From contig CAMDZY010000023.1 of assembly GCA_945910975.1 (NCBI GenBank), positions 1 to 14,536 on the forward strand: a stretch of 14,536 bases of DNA, in the 5' to 3' direction. The notes below the pieces were generated by a model. That model had not been told where the DNA came from. It did no database searches and saw only the letters and a list, made by a program, of their open reading frames with translations. The position numbers and the translations under genes are program-made. The stretch comes from an uncultured Clostridia bacterium. Its GTDB lineage: Bacteria; Bacillota; Clostridia; Oscillospirales; Oscillospiraceae. Position 1 is the stretch's first letter, and each line of letters opens with the position of its first letter. This document shows, one piece after another, positions 7,043 through 14,349 of the stretch.

Positions 7043-7100
7043 TTGTACCACCTCGCTACATCCTATGCGCATATCACCGCATTCAGCACCTCAAAAACGC

Positions 7101-7134
7101 AAAAAATCCCGACCGCTTTCGCAGTCGGGATTTT
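7101..7134 (-). terminator. Rho-independent terminator of secDF
   Basis: On the minus strand a 14-pair stem (core AATCCCGAC / GTCGGGATT, one T-G wobble) closes a GAAA tetraloop (7117-7120) and runs into a T-rich tail (7101-7106 and beyond). It begins eight bases after the secF stop. It separates the secDF transcript from the spoIIIA operon. Confidence 0.9.
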
Positions 7135-7142
7135 GGAAAGAC

Positions 7143-8048
7143 TTATTTTTGCTTCTTGCCGCGGAACAGGTTCCACAGGGGGCCTGCGATACACACGGAA
7201 GAATAGCAACCGCTGATAATGCCAATGCAAAGCGGCAGGGCGAAGTTTTTGATGGAGTCCACGCCGAAAATCAGCAGCATAACCATAACCAGCAAGGTGG
7301 TAATGGTGGTGTTCAAGCTGCGGGTGAAAGTGTCCCAGATGGACTTGTCCACAGTTTCGGCAAAGGTGTTATCCTGACCCAAGCGCTTGGTTTCACGGAT
7401 GCGGTCGAACACAACAATCGTCGCGTTGATGGAATAGCCCAGAATGGTCAGCGCAGCCGCAATAAAGTTGCTGTTGAACGGAATCTGGAAGATGACGTAC
7501 ATACTCAAAATCACCAGCAGGTCGTGTACCAGGCAGCAGATAGCAGCCAGGCCGGAACGCAGCTCAAAGCGAATCGCGATGTACACCAGAATCAGTGCAA
7601 TTGCCAACACGGAAGCCACGATTGCAGCCGTTTTCATGTCGGAACCAACGGAAGGAGAAACCGAGTTGATCACAGCATCGGTTGCAGCGTCAACATTGTA
7701 TTCCTCGCAGATGGCAGCAGTCAGTGCTGCGCGGGTGTCACTGTCGAGCTCCGATGTTTTGATCAGAACGCCCTCGCCATTGTTCGAGGTAACAACGGAA
7801 ACGGAGGATGCACCGGTTGTGTCCTTGACAATTTCTTCCACGCGGTCTGTGATGTCACGGTTGACATCGGTGTGGAGGTTATAGTTGCAGCTGGTGCCAC
7901 CGGTAAAGTCAACGTCAAAATTGAACAGGTTCACGCCAAAGGGCGCCAAGATCAATGCGACGAGGCCGGTAATGATCAGCAGTGCAGAGATGATCGCAAA
8001 AACCTTAAAGTGTTTGGTGAAGCTGAAGCTTCTACATTTTTGCAGCAT
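7143..8048 (-). CDS. secF: Protein translocase subunit SecF
   Basis: A 301-residue RND-type protein. It has an N-terminal membrane helix (about 16-35), the FDVDFTGGTSCNYNL signature (44-58), a periplasmic-type domain to about 135, and five further membrane helices with the conserved ILGYSINATIVVFDRIRE (202-219). SecF works with SecD to pull exported proteins outward using the proton gradient, next to SecYEG in the membrane. AAAGGAGGAG lies five bases before the ATG, inside the 16-base gap after secD. SecD and SecF are separate genes here, not fused as in Bacillus subtilis. Confidence 0.96.
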   Translation of the reverse strand: MLQKCRSFSFTKHFKVFAIISALLIITGLVALILAPFGVNLFNFDVDFTGGTSCNYNLHTDVNRDITDRVEEIVKDTTGASSVSVVTSNNGEGVLIKTSELDSDTRAALTAAICEEYNVDAATDAVINSVSPSVGSDMKTAAIVASVLAIALILVYIAIRFELRSGLAAICCLVHDLLVILSMYVIFQIPFNSNFIAAALTILGYSINATIVVFDRIRETKRLGQDNTFAETVDKSIWDTFTRSLNTTITTLLVMVMLLIFGVDSIKNFALPLCIGIISGCYSSVCIAGPLWNLFRGKKQK

Positions 8049-8064
8049 TTCAACTCCTCCTTTC

Positions 8065-9324
8065 TCAAACGCAGTAGGCCTTGAGATTGGTGATCTTCAG
8101 GCCGACAGCTGCTTTCAGCAGCAGTTTTGTGAGAACCAGCATAACCAGCATGGACAAAATAACGCCGATGAACAACGTCTGTGCAAAGCCCACGATGGAA
8201 CCGGTGCCCTTGATCCACAGCACAGCAGCTGCGATCAGAGTGGTGATATTGGAGTCGAAAATAGCCCAGAACGCACGCTTATAACCGGAATCGATTGCAT
8301 AGCGCACCGTTTTGCCCATCCGCAGCTCGTCCTTGACGCGCTCGAAAATAATAACGTTGGCGTCAACGGCCATGCCGATGGTCAGAATAACACCCGCAAT
8401 GCCGGGCAGGCTGAGGTTGATATGGAAAATGGAAATCACAAGGCCGAACAGCAGTGCGTAAACGGTCAGGGAAATGCAGGAAGCGACGCCCATCACGCGG
8501 TACACAACCAACATGAACAGCATGACCAAGATCAAGCCGATCAGACCGGCCAGCAGGGATGTAGACAAGCTCTCCTCGCCCAGGCTGGCGCCAACGGTTT
8601 CCAAGTACGTATTCTTCAAAGAGAACGGAAGAGTACCGGCGCTGATCAAGTCAGCAAGCGCAACGGCTTCTTCGGCAGTGGAACCGGACATTTCGATTAC
8701 GGCGGAGTTGCCGGTAATAGCCTGGGTGCACTGGGGATGGCTGATTTCTTCTTCGTCCAGATAGATGCTCAGATAGTTGTTTTCGCTGGACTGTCCTGCG
8801 GCAAAAGAAGTTGCTTCTTCAAACTTCTGTGCGCCTTCATCGGAGAATTCCAGAACGACCATGTTAGTGTCCATGCCGGTGGAATTACTCTGGCGGATGT
8901 CATATTTTGCACCGGTCACGTCGCTGCCGGAGATCCAAACCTTGCCCGTGTAGTCACGGAACTGCACCTGCGCAGTGCTGCCAAGGGTCTGAACTGCTTC
9001 TTCCGGGTTGGATACATCGGGGATTTCTACCACGATGCTACCGTCGGAGGTATATACATCCGCTTCGGTGAAGCCCATAGATGACAAACGGCGACGCATA
9101 ACCGCGATAGCTGCGTCCAAATCTTCTTCTGTGGCGCTAATTTCGTTACCCTCACTATCCGCCGGGGCGTAGGTGATTCGTGAGCCGCCGACCAGATCAA
9201 GGCCGAGGACAACGCCATCTTGTGTTCTTTGAACACCAAGGAAGTCGATCCCCCACACGTCCATCGTGAGAAGCAACGCGATCAGTAAGACCACGATGAC
9301 AATCGTCACAATACTTTTCTTCAT
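8065..9324 (-). CDS. secD: Protein translocase subunit SecD
   Basis: A 419-residue protein from the ATG at 9322-9324 (MKKSIVTIVIVV). The open frame extends to 9381, but that upstream ATG sits inside the promoter, whereas GGAGG at 9333-9337 is eight bases before the chosen start. Membrane helix 1 (about 4-21) is followed by GLDLVGGSRITY (41-52), the P1 head domain (MRRRLSSMGFTEADVYTSDGSIVVEIP), and five C-terminal helices with the conserved IGMAVDANVIIFERVKDELR (about 316-335). It is the partner of SecF in proton-driven protein export. No yajC gene is seen nearby. Confidence 0.96.
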   Translation of the reverse strand: MKKSIVTIVIVVLLIALLLTMDVWGIDFLGVQRTQDGVVLGLDLVGGSRITYAPADSEGNEISATEEDLDAAIAVMRRRLSSMGFTEADVYTSDGSIVVEIPDVSNPEEAVQTLGSTAQVQFRDYTGKVWISGSDVTGAKYDIRQSNSTGMDTNMVVLEFSDEGAQKFEEATSFAAGQSSENNYLSIYLDEEEISHPQCTQAITGNSAVIEMSGSTAEEAVALADLISAGTLPFSLKNTYLETVGASLGEESLSTSLLAGLIGLILVMLFMLVVYRVMGVASCISLTVYALLFGLVISIFHINLSLPGIAGVILTIGMAVDANVIIFERVKDELRMGKTVRYAIDSGYKRAFWAIFDSNITTLIAAAVLWIKGTGSIVGFAQTLFIGVILSMLVMLVLTKLLLKAAVGLKITNLKAYCV

Positions 9325-9369
9325 TCTTATTGCCTCCATTATAAGGTTCGCCAAAACAGCGACCTGTAT

Positions 9370-9398
9370 ATTATAGCGCAAATTGTAGCTTCCGTCAA
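9370..9398 (-). promoter_or_regulatory. Near-consensus sigma-A promoter of secDF
   Basis: Minus-strand TTGACG (9393-9398) and TATAAT (9370-9375) are separated by exactly 17 bases, one mismatch from the vegetative consensus overall. The expected start of transcription near 9363 gives a leader of about 40 bases. No strong terminator is seen between ftsK and this promoter; only short A/T runs follow the ftsK stop. Confidence 0.85.
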
Positions 9399-9435
9399 AT
9401 AGAATTTCATATATTTTGCGGTTTTTTTACAAAAA

Positions 9436-11976
9436 TCAAGGATTTTCTTCCTCAACTGCAGCAGCAGCGCCCTCACCGTTTTGCATTTGCAGCCATTGTT
9501 CCTTTGTGATCAGCAGTTGACGGGGTTTGGAGCCTTCGAAGGGGCCGACGATCCCGTGCTCCTCCATCTCGTCCATGATGCGGGCGGCGCGGGCATAGCC
9601 GAGCTTCAACCTGCGTTGCAGCATGGAAACCGAAGCCTGACCCGTTTCCAGAATCACCTCAACCGCAGCCGGCAACAGCTCGTCGCCGTCATTGCCGGAA
9701 TCCTGCGCCGGGGCGGCAGCTTCCTTGCCCTTTCCGCTCTGCTCTGCTTTTTTCTCGATTTGCTCCATAATGTCTTCGGAGTAGTCGGGCTGTGTCTTGT
9801 TCTTAATGAACGAAACCACATCCTGCACCTCATCCTCTGTGATAAAGCAGCCCTGTACGCGCTTCGGCTTGCCCTTGCCCAACGGAGCAAAGAGCATATC
9901 GCCCTTGCCGACCAGCTTTTCTGCGCCGGCCGTGTCCAAAATAATACGCGATTCCATCGCAGATGCCACAGCGAACGCAATGCGCGAGGGAATATTTGCC
10001 TTCATCAAACCGGTAATTACATCGGCAGACGGACGCTGCGTTGCAATCACCAAGTGCATTCCGGCAGCGCGACCCATTTGTGCAATGCGGCAAATGGATT
10101 CTTCTACCTCCTTTGCGGCCACCAGCATCAAATCCGCCAGCTCATCGATCACGACCACGATCCGTTCCAGCTTTTTCTGATCCGGATCGGAGGCAACTAC
10201 TTTATTATAAGAATCCATATCCCGCACGCCGATTTCCGACATCAGCCGATACCGGCGCAGCATTTCCGTCACCGTCCACTGCAAGGCACCTGCTGCCTTT
10301 TTCGGATCCGTGACAACCGGAATGAGCAAATGCGGAATCCCGTTATAAATACCCAGCTCTACCATTTTAGGGTCGACCATGATCAGGCGAACCTCGTCCG
10401 GTCTGCTTTTATACAACAGCGAGATAATCAGCGTGTTCATACACACTGATTTGCCGGAACCGGTGGTGCCGGCAATGAGCATATGCGGCAGCGTAGCAAT
10501 ATCGCCTATGATGCATCTGCCGCTGATATCCTTGCCGACTGCAAAGGATATCGGGCTTTTGCTGGTACGGAACGCCGCAGAATCAATAACCTCCCGCGCA
10601 TATACCGTGCTGACCAGCTTGTTCGGCACCTCAATGCCGACCACGGAGATTTTATCCGGAATGGCGGAAATACGCACGCTGTCCGCGCCCAGTGACAAAG
10701 CAATATCATCCGCCAAATTGGTAACCTTCGAGAGCTTGACCCCGCGTTCCAATTCAATTTCATAGCGCGTCACGGACGGGCCGCGTGTTACATTGACAAT
10801 GTGCGGCTCAATCCCGAAGCATTTGAGCGTTTCGGACAGTCTTTTGCTGTTCTCGCGCATCTCCTGCGTGCCGTCCACGGTATTTGCACCGCCCTCATGC
10901 AGCAGCTCTGTGGGCGGGAAGTGGTATTCCTGTGACGGTTCGTCTGCATTTTGCGTGATTTCCCAGGCAACCTCTGCCGCAGAACGCTTGGCCTCCTCCG
11001 GCTTGACCTTTTCCGGCAGATTCTCCAGCGGCGGCAAATCCAGCGGTGGCAGCGGAGGTTCGTGCTGCTCAGCTGTAGCCTTTGGCTCGCTTGCCTGCTT
11101 TGCCTTTGACTTTTTCTCCGGTTCCGTCGGCGCATCCGCTCGCTTCAATTCTTCCTGCATCAACTCTGCAGGCGTTTTTTCCACGTCTACGCCCTTGCCG
11201 CGCCGCTTTGCTTTCTCAGTCTGTTCCGGTTGATTGCTCTCTGCCAGTGGTGGATCATCGACAGGCAGGTCGAATTCCGCCGCATTTTTTCTTTTACGCT
11301 GCTCCCCGCGTGCAATTTGCCGCTCCGCCATGCGATTGACCAGTCGCTCCGCCGGTGGGACATAGGGTGTTTCCTCTTCCTCCTTTGGCTGTCTGGGGCG
11401 ATTGCGCACCGCTTTGAAAATGCTGGCAAGGGAAAAATTGATGGTTGTCAGCAGTGCAATCAAAATTGTCAAAATCAGGATAATATATGCAATATATGCC
11501 ACCCATCCGTATAACGTGCGGGCGATCCAGCCGCCAATCACGCCGCCGCTCTTGCCCGCAATTCCATCGTTCCAGAGTGTCTTTATTGTACTCTGTTGTA
11601 ATGTAGCGTTGTCCGTCATAAACAGATGCGAAACTGCCGAAATAGAAATCACAGTCAAAGCGCCGCAAATCATGCGCCACACAACAGGGCGGTTTCGACG
11701 GCACAATAAAATCACGCCCATCATCACCAACATGACCGGCAGTACATAGAAGCCTGCTGTTCCAATCAGGCCGCAGATCAGCTTATAGTACAGGCCGGTC
11801 AGCAGCGCATCCTTTGTGAACATGGTAAGGAAGGTAAAAACGCCCACCAAGATGCACACAAAGCCGCCAATTTCACACGCACTGACGGCAGACTGTTTTG
11901 TTTGCTTTTTCTTTGCGCGGTCTGACGCTTTATTTTCCTTTTTCTTGCTGGTCTTTGCATTCTTCTTTTCAGCCAT
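9436..11976 (-). CDS. ftsK: DNA translocase FtsK/SpoIIIE
   Basis: An 846-residue DNA translocase. A lysine-rich N-terminus (1-30) precedes four membrane helices (about 36-53, 65-92, 100-120, 150-182), a charged Pro/Glu/Lys linker (about 190-365), the motor domain with Walker A GTTGSGKS (503-510), VDPKMVELGIYNGIPHL, Walker B VVVIDELAD (607-615), MGRAAGMHLVIATQRPSADVITG, and a C-terminal winged-helix gamma domain (about 764-823) that reads chromosome-orienting sequences. It clears or pumps DNA across the division or sporulation septum. The length is normal for the family. AAGGAG before the ATG overlaps the uppP stop codon, so expression is probably coupled. Whether this is the vegetative FtsK or the sporulation SpoIIIE role cannot be told from sequence; in many Clostridia one protein may serve both. 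Confidence 0.95.
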   Translation of the reverse strand: MAEKKNAKTSKKKENKASDRAKKKQTKQSAVSACEIGGFVCILVGVFTFLTMFTKDALLTGLYYKLICGLIGTAGFYVLPVMLVMMGVILLCRRNRPVVWRMICGALTVISISAVSHLFMTDNATLQQSTIKTLWNDGIAGKSGGVIGGWIARTLYGWVAYIAYIILILTILIALLTTINFSLASIFKAVRNRPRQPKEEEETPYVPPAERLVNRMAERQIARGEQRKRKNAAEFDLPVDDPPLAESNQPEQTEKAKRRGKGVDVEKTPAELMQEELKRADAPTEPEKKSKAKQASEPKATAEQHEPPLPPLDLPPLENLPEKVKPEEAKRSAAEVAWEITQNADEPSQEYHFPPTELLHEGGANTVDGTQEMRENSKRLSETLKCFGIEPHIVNVTRGPSVTRYEIELERGVKLSKVTNLADDIALSLGADSVRISAIPDKISVVGIEVPNKLVSTVYAREVIDSAAFRTSKSPISFAVGKDISGRCIIGDIATLPHMLIAGTTGSGKSVCMNTLIISLLYKSRPDEVRLIMVDPKMVELGIYNGIPHLLIPVVTDPKKAAGALQWTVTEMLRRYRLMSEIGVRDMDSYNKVVASDPDQKKLERIVVVIDELADLMLVAAKEVEESICRIAQMGRAAGMHLVIATQRPSADVITGLMKANIPSRIAFAVASAMESRIILDTAGAEKLVGKGDMLFAPLGKGKPKRVQGCFITEDEVQDVVSFIKNKTQPDYSEDIMEQIEKKAEQSGKGKEAAAPAQDSGNDGDELLPAAVEVILETGQASVSMLQRRLKLGYARAARIMDEMEEHGIVGPFEGSKPRQLLITKEQWLQMQNGEGAAAAVEEENP

Positions 11977-11986
11977 AAATTACTCC

Positions 11987-12820
11987 TTATGCGAAAAATA
12001 GTACCAGCGCAAGCGCAATAATTCCTACGCTCCAGCTGACATATGCAAATTTTCCAAATGAATTCTTCCACGCGGTAAGCCGTGTAGCTTGAACTGCTGC
12101 GTATCCGCTGAGTGCCGCAGCTGCCATTGCCACAAGGCACATCGGCAAATCCGCCGACGTAACACCGCCGAGCTGCACGGCCTGCGTAATATTCATCACC
12201 GCAATCCCAATGCTGACCGGCACAGAAAGCAGATAGGCAAAAACAACTGCAAATTCCGCCTTCAGATCCCGCCACATACCGACCGTGGCGGTAACACCGA
12301 TTCTGGAAATCCCCGGAACCACGGCCAACACCTGCGACAGTCCAATCAGCAAAGCGTCTGCAATGGTAGCATCCTTTTCGTCGCGTGAGCCATAGGCATA
12401 GCGTGCTGCAAAAAAGAGGATCAGCCCATTGACGATCAGCATCCCGCCAACCCATGACAGATGGTCGGAAACAATCGTGACCTTGTCGTGCACGAGCAAG
12501 CCAAGCAGTGCCGGAAGCGCCCCGACAAAAATCAACTGCACCAGCCTGTGTCCCGGTGAAATGCGCCGCTGTCGCCGGTCGGATTGGCGTATGCGCTGTG
12601 TAGGCAGCGGTCGGAAGGATATGTAACGGTGTAGCGACACAATAACGGCCAGCGCTGTGCCAAGGTGTAGCATTCCGTTGAGCAGAAGCATTTTGCTGCT
12701 GCCAAGCGGCGGCAAAGCCAAGATCCGTTCCAAAATTTTCATGTGTCCTGCGCCGGAAAGCGGCAACAGATCCGCAAAACCATATACAATTCCCGTGATA
12801 ATTGCCTGCCAGAGCTTCAA
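11987..12820 (-). CDS. uppP: Undecaprenyl-diphosphatase-like protein (UppP/BacA), divergent active site
   Basis: A 277-residue multispanning membrane protein of the UppP (BacA) family, which recycles undecaprenyl diphosphate to the monophosphate for wall synthesis. I chose the TTG start at 12818-12820: it has AAAGGGGGAG six bases upstream and gives the usual LWQAIITGIVYG beginning, whereas the ATG at 12848-12850 has no ribosome binding site. Motif 1 reads YGFADLLPLSGAGH where the family has EGxTEFLPxSSxGH, so the first catalytic Glu is Tyr13, the second is Asp17, and one Ser is Gly23; His26 is kept. Motif 2 is PGISRIGVT (169-177) with the catalytic Arg173 kept and SRSG changed to SRIG. It may have altered activity or represent a lineage-specific subfamily. 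It is coupled to ftsK; a structured leader lies upstream. Confidence 0.8.
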   Translation of the reverse strand: MKLWQAIITGIVYGFADLLPLSGAGHMKILERILALPPLGSSKMLLLNGMLHLGTALAVIVSLHRYISFRPLPTQRIRQSDRRQRRISPGHRLVQLIFVGALPALLGLLVHDKVTIVSDHLSWVGGMLIVNGLILFFAARYAYGSRDEKDATIADALLIGLSQVLAVVPGISRIGVTATVGMWRDLKAEFAVVFAYLLSVPVSIGIAVMNITQAVQLGGVTSADLPMCLVAMAAAALSGYAAVQATRLTAWKNSFGKFAYVSWSVGIIALALVLFFA

Positions 12821-12826
12821 GACCGG

Positions 12827-12836
12827 CTCCCCCTTT
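12827..12836 (-). promoter_or_regulatory. Strong ribosome binding site fixing the TTG start of uppP
   Basis: AAAGGGGGAG on the minus strand, six bases before TTG. It lies inside the reading frame that would follow the upstream ATG at 12848-12850, and so argues for the TTG start. Confidence 0.7.
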
Positions 12837-12873
12837 CCTGCAAACCGCATATTTGAATGGTTATCTTAGGAAC

Positions 12874-12908
12874 CTCTGATTCAATCTGCGCACCGGATCA
12901 AATCAGAG
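12874..12908. repeat. Imperfect inverted repeat upstream of uppP
   Basis: Arms CTCTGATT (12874-12881) and AATCAGAG (12901-12908), extended inward by ATC/GAT after a two-base internal loop. It lies about 55 bases before the uppP start. It is not followed by a T run in the minus direction, so it does not look like a terminator for that strand. Confidence 0.6.
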
Positions 12909-12915
12909 CTTTCTT

Positions 12916-12954
12916 TATATTATACCATGAAGCGTAGCGAAATGGTATAATATA
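12916..12954. repeat. Perfect 13-bp inverted repeat with -10 motifs in both arms
   Basis: TATATTATACCAT (12916-12928) and its exact complement (12942-12954) flank a 13-base loop GAAGCGTAGCGAA. Each arm contains TGGTATAAT, an extended -10 sequence, so the element presents one to each strand. Neither has a good -35 match. Confidence 0.8.
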
Positions 12955-12996
12955 GCCATATTTTTCCTGCCCGGCGAAGCCGGGAGGAAAAATGGC
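12955..12996. repeat. GC-rich near-perfect stem-loop
   Basis: Starts GCCATA and ends ATGGC, with a core CCCGGC-GAA-GCCGGG and flanking TTTTCCT/AGGAAAA arms. Only a small bulge and one extra G break the pairing. It directly abuts the preceding palindrome. It is predicted to fold in RNA of either strand; the flanking T/A arms make it terminator-like. Confidence 0.75.
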
Positions 12997-13000
12997 GATC

Positions 13001-13040
13001 AAATGTATAATAGCCGCTTTGCGGTTATTATACCACATTT
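13001..13040. repeat. Third stem-loop of the cluster
   Basis: AAATGT...ATAATAGCCGC pairs with GCGGTTATTAT...ACATTT around a TTT loop, with one wobble and a three-base bulge. The right arm contains the minus-strand extended -10 TGGTATAAT. Confidence 0.75.
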
Positions 13041-13055
13041 TGTTCCATTTTTCTA
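13027..13055 (-). promoter_or_regulatory. Possible promoter of the uppP-ftsK transcript
   Basis: Minus-strand TATAAT (13027-13032) with a TGG extension, preceded after 17 bases by TAGAAA (13050-13055; four of six matches to the -35). It would give a leader of about 200 bases containing three or four stem-loops before uppP. It overlaps the third stem-loop, so it may instead be part of a repeat element. Confidence 0.45.
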
Positions 13056-13092
13056 TAGCGAATTTTGCAATTTTACGATTCCAAGCAAATAA

Positions 13093-13129
13093 TGCGCCGA
13101 AAAACATGGCGCACACGTTTTTCGGCACA
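13093..13129 (-). terminator. Stem-loop terminator after wecB
   Basis: A 16-pair stem (arms 13093-13108 and 13114-13129, core CCGAAAAAC / GTTTTTCGG, two wobbles) closes a five-base loop nine bases after the wecB stop. The minus-strand tail TTATTTGCTT is only moderately T-rich, but no gene follows for about 270 bases. Confidence 0.75.
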
Positions 13130-13138
13130 TTGTACACT

Positions 13139-14248
13139 TTATCGATTGGTCGCTCCAAATTCCAGAATATCCGCAATCCGCTCGCAGGCGTGTCCATCTC
13201 CATAGGGATTGCTGGCGTGGCTCATGGCGTCGTAGGCTGCCTGATCGGTCAGCAAGCGGCTAAATTCGGCATAAATCGTTTCTTCCTCTGTTCCTACCAG
13301 CTTGAGCGTTCCGGCCGCGATTCCCTCCGGGCGCTCCGTTGTGTCGCGCATTACCAAAACCGGTTTGCCGAGCGAAGGCGCTTCCTCCTGGATCCCGCCT
13401 GAGTCCGTCAGAATCAAATAACTGCGGCTCTGGAAATTGTGGAAATCCAGCACGTCCAGCGGCTCGATGATATGAATCCGCTCATCCTCCCCCAGAATTT
13501 CTCTTGCGGTTTCCCGCACCACCGGGTTCATATGGATGGGATAAATCGCTTTCACATCCGGGTTTTCGTCCATCACTCTGCGAATGGCGCGGAACATATG
13601 CCGCATTGGTTCACCCAAATTTTCCCGGCGGTGCGCCGTGATCAAAATCAGTCGGCTGCCCTTTGCCCAATCCAGCTCCGGATGCGAGTAGTCCTTGCGC
13701 ACGGTTGTTTTTAAGGCATCAATCGCCGTGTTGCCGGTGACAAAAATCGTTTCCGGTTTTTTGCCTTCGTTGAGCAGGTTCTGCCGTGCCAATTCGGTCG
13801 GCGCAAAGTTGAACTGACTGATGATGCCGACGGCCTGCCGGTTAAATTCCTCCGGATACGGCGAATAAATGTTATACGTCCGCAGCCCGGCTTCCACATG
13901 GCCGACCGGGATTTGCAGGTAAAAACACGCCAGCGCCGTAACAAATGTGGTGGACGTATCACCATGTACCAACACAACATCCGGTTTTTCCTGTTCCAAC
14001 ACCTGTTTGATGCGCTCCAAAATATTGGTCGTCACGTCAAATAGTGTCTGTTTTTGTTTCATAATCGAAAGGTCATAATCCGGAACCACGGAAAATGCTT
14101 CCAACACCTGATCGAGCATCTGCCGGTGCTGTCCCGTTACACAAAGCACGGTTTGCAGCCCCTGACGCCGCTTCAGCTCATTGACCAGCGGACACATTTT
14201 AATGGCTTCCGGACGGGTGCCAAACACCAACATCACTTTTTTCATCAT
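13139..14248 (-). CDS. wecB: UDP-N-acetylglucosamine 2-epimerase (non-hydrolysing)
   Basis: A 369-residue GT-B fold epimerase that interconverts UDP-GlcNAc and UDP-ManNAc, the donor for wall teichoic acid linkage units and surface polysaccharides (also called MnaA). Family motifs are all present: FGTRPEAIKM at 9-18, HGDTSTT (95-101), HVEAGLRT (117-124), YPEEFNR (131-137), HRREN (206-210), DSGGIQEE (282-289) and TERPEG (304-309), with the expected catalytic Asp97, Glu119, Glu133 and His206. Length is normal. Two adjacent ATG codons (14246-14248 and 14243-14245) can serve as start; AGGAGA lies five or eight bases upstream respectively. The gene before it is a probable glycosyltransferase, which fits a surface glycan pathway. 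Confidence 0.96.
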   Translation of the reverse strand: MMKKVMLVFGTRPEAIKMCPLVNELKRRQGLQTVLCVTGQHRQMLDQVLEAFSVVPDYDLSIMKQKQTLFDVTTNILERIKQVLEQEKPDVVLVHGDTSTTFVTALACFYLQIPVGHVEAGLRTYNIYSPYPEEFNRQAVGIISQFNFAPTELARQNLLNEGKKPETIFVTGNTAIDALKTTVRKDYSHPELDWAKGSRLILITAHRRENLGEPMRHMFRAIRRVMDENPDVKAIYPIHMNPVVRETAREILGEDERIHIIEPLDVLDFHNFQSRSYLILTDSGGIQEEAPSLGKPVLVMRDTTERPEGIAAGTLKLVGTEEETIYAEFSRLLTDQAAYDAMSHASNPYGDGHACERIADILEFGATNR

Positions 14249-14343
14249 TGATTTCTCCTATTCTTTCGTTTTCCCTTTGTCCGGCTAAGAACGGGTAAAA
14301 GGCCCACACCGGGGACAGCACCCGCAAAATCCAGATATATCAT
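14245..14343 (-). CDS. Possible 32-residue small ORF between glycosyltransferase and wecB
   Basis: An ATG at 14341-14343 opens a frame that fills the gap and stops at a TGA overlapping the first wecB ATG by four bases (ATGA). The peptide begins MIYLDFAGAVPGVGLL and ends in a run of Lys, Arg and Asn. Its ribosome binding site is poor and it has no recognised family, so it may be chance. Apart from it the gap contains only the wecB ribosome binding site. Confidence 0.2.
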   Translation of the reverse strand: MIYLDFAGAVPGVGLLPVLSRTKGKRKNRRNQ

Positions 14344-14349
14344 TGCTGC

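Noticed and set aside
7060..7088. Sigma-E promoter before spoIIIAA
   Set aside because: CATAGGAT resembles a sigma-E -10, but the -35 region is a poor match and the leader would be very short; too weak to list.
7065..9084. Long plus-strand frames (339 and 399 codons) over secF and secD
   Set aside because: They are antisense shadows of two strongly conserved genes, are rich in Asn, Gln, His and Cys, and lack starts with ribosome binding sites.
9481..10449. A 322-codon plus-strand frame opposite ftsK
   Set aside because: It mirrors the codon phase of the ftsK motor domain and has no family motifs or start signals.
12870..13045. CRISPR array or tRNA in the stem-loop cluster
   Set aside because: The repeats are palindromes of differing sequence without regular spacers, and no cloverleaf or cas gene is seen.
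12898..13203. A 101-codon minus-strand frame between wecB and uppP
   Set aside because: It runs through the wecB terminator and all the stem-loops and overlaps wecB out of frame; the peptide has no recognisable features.
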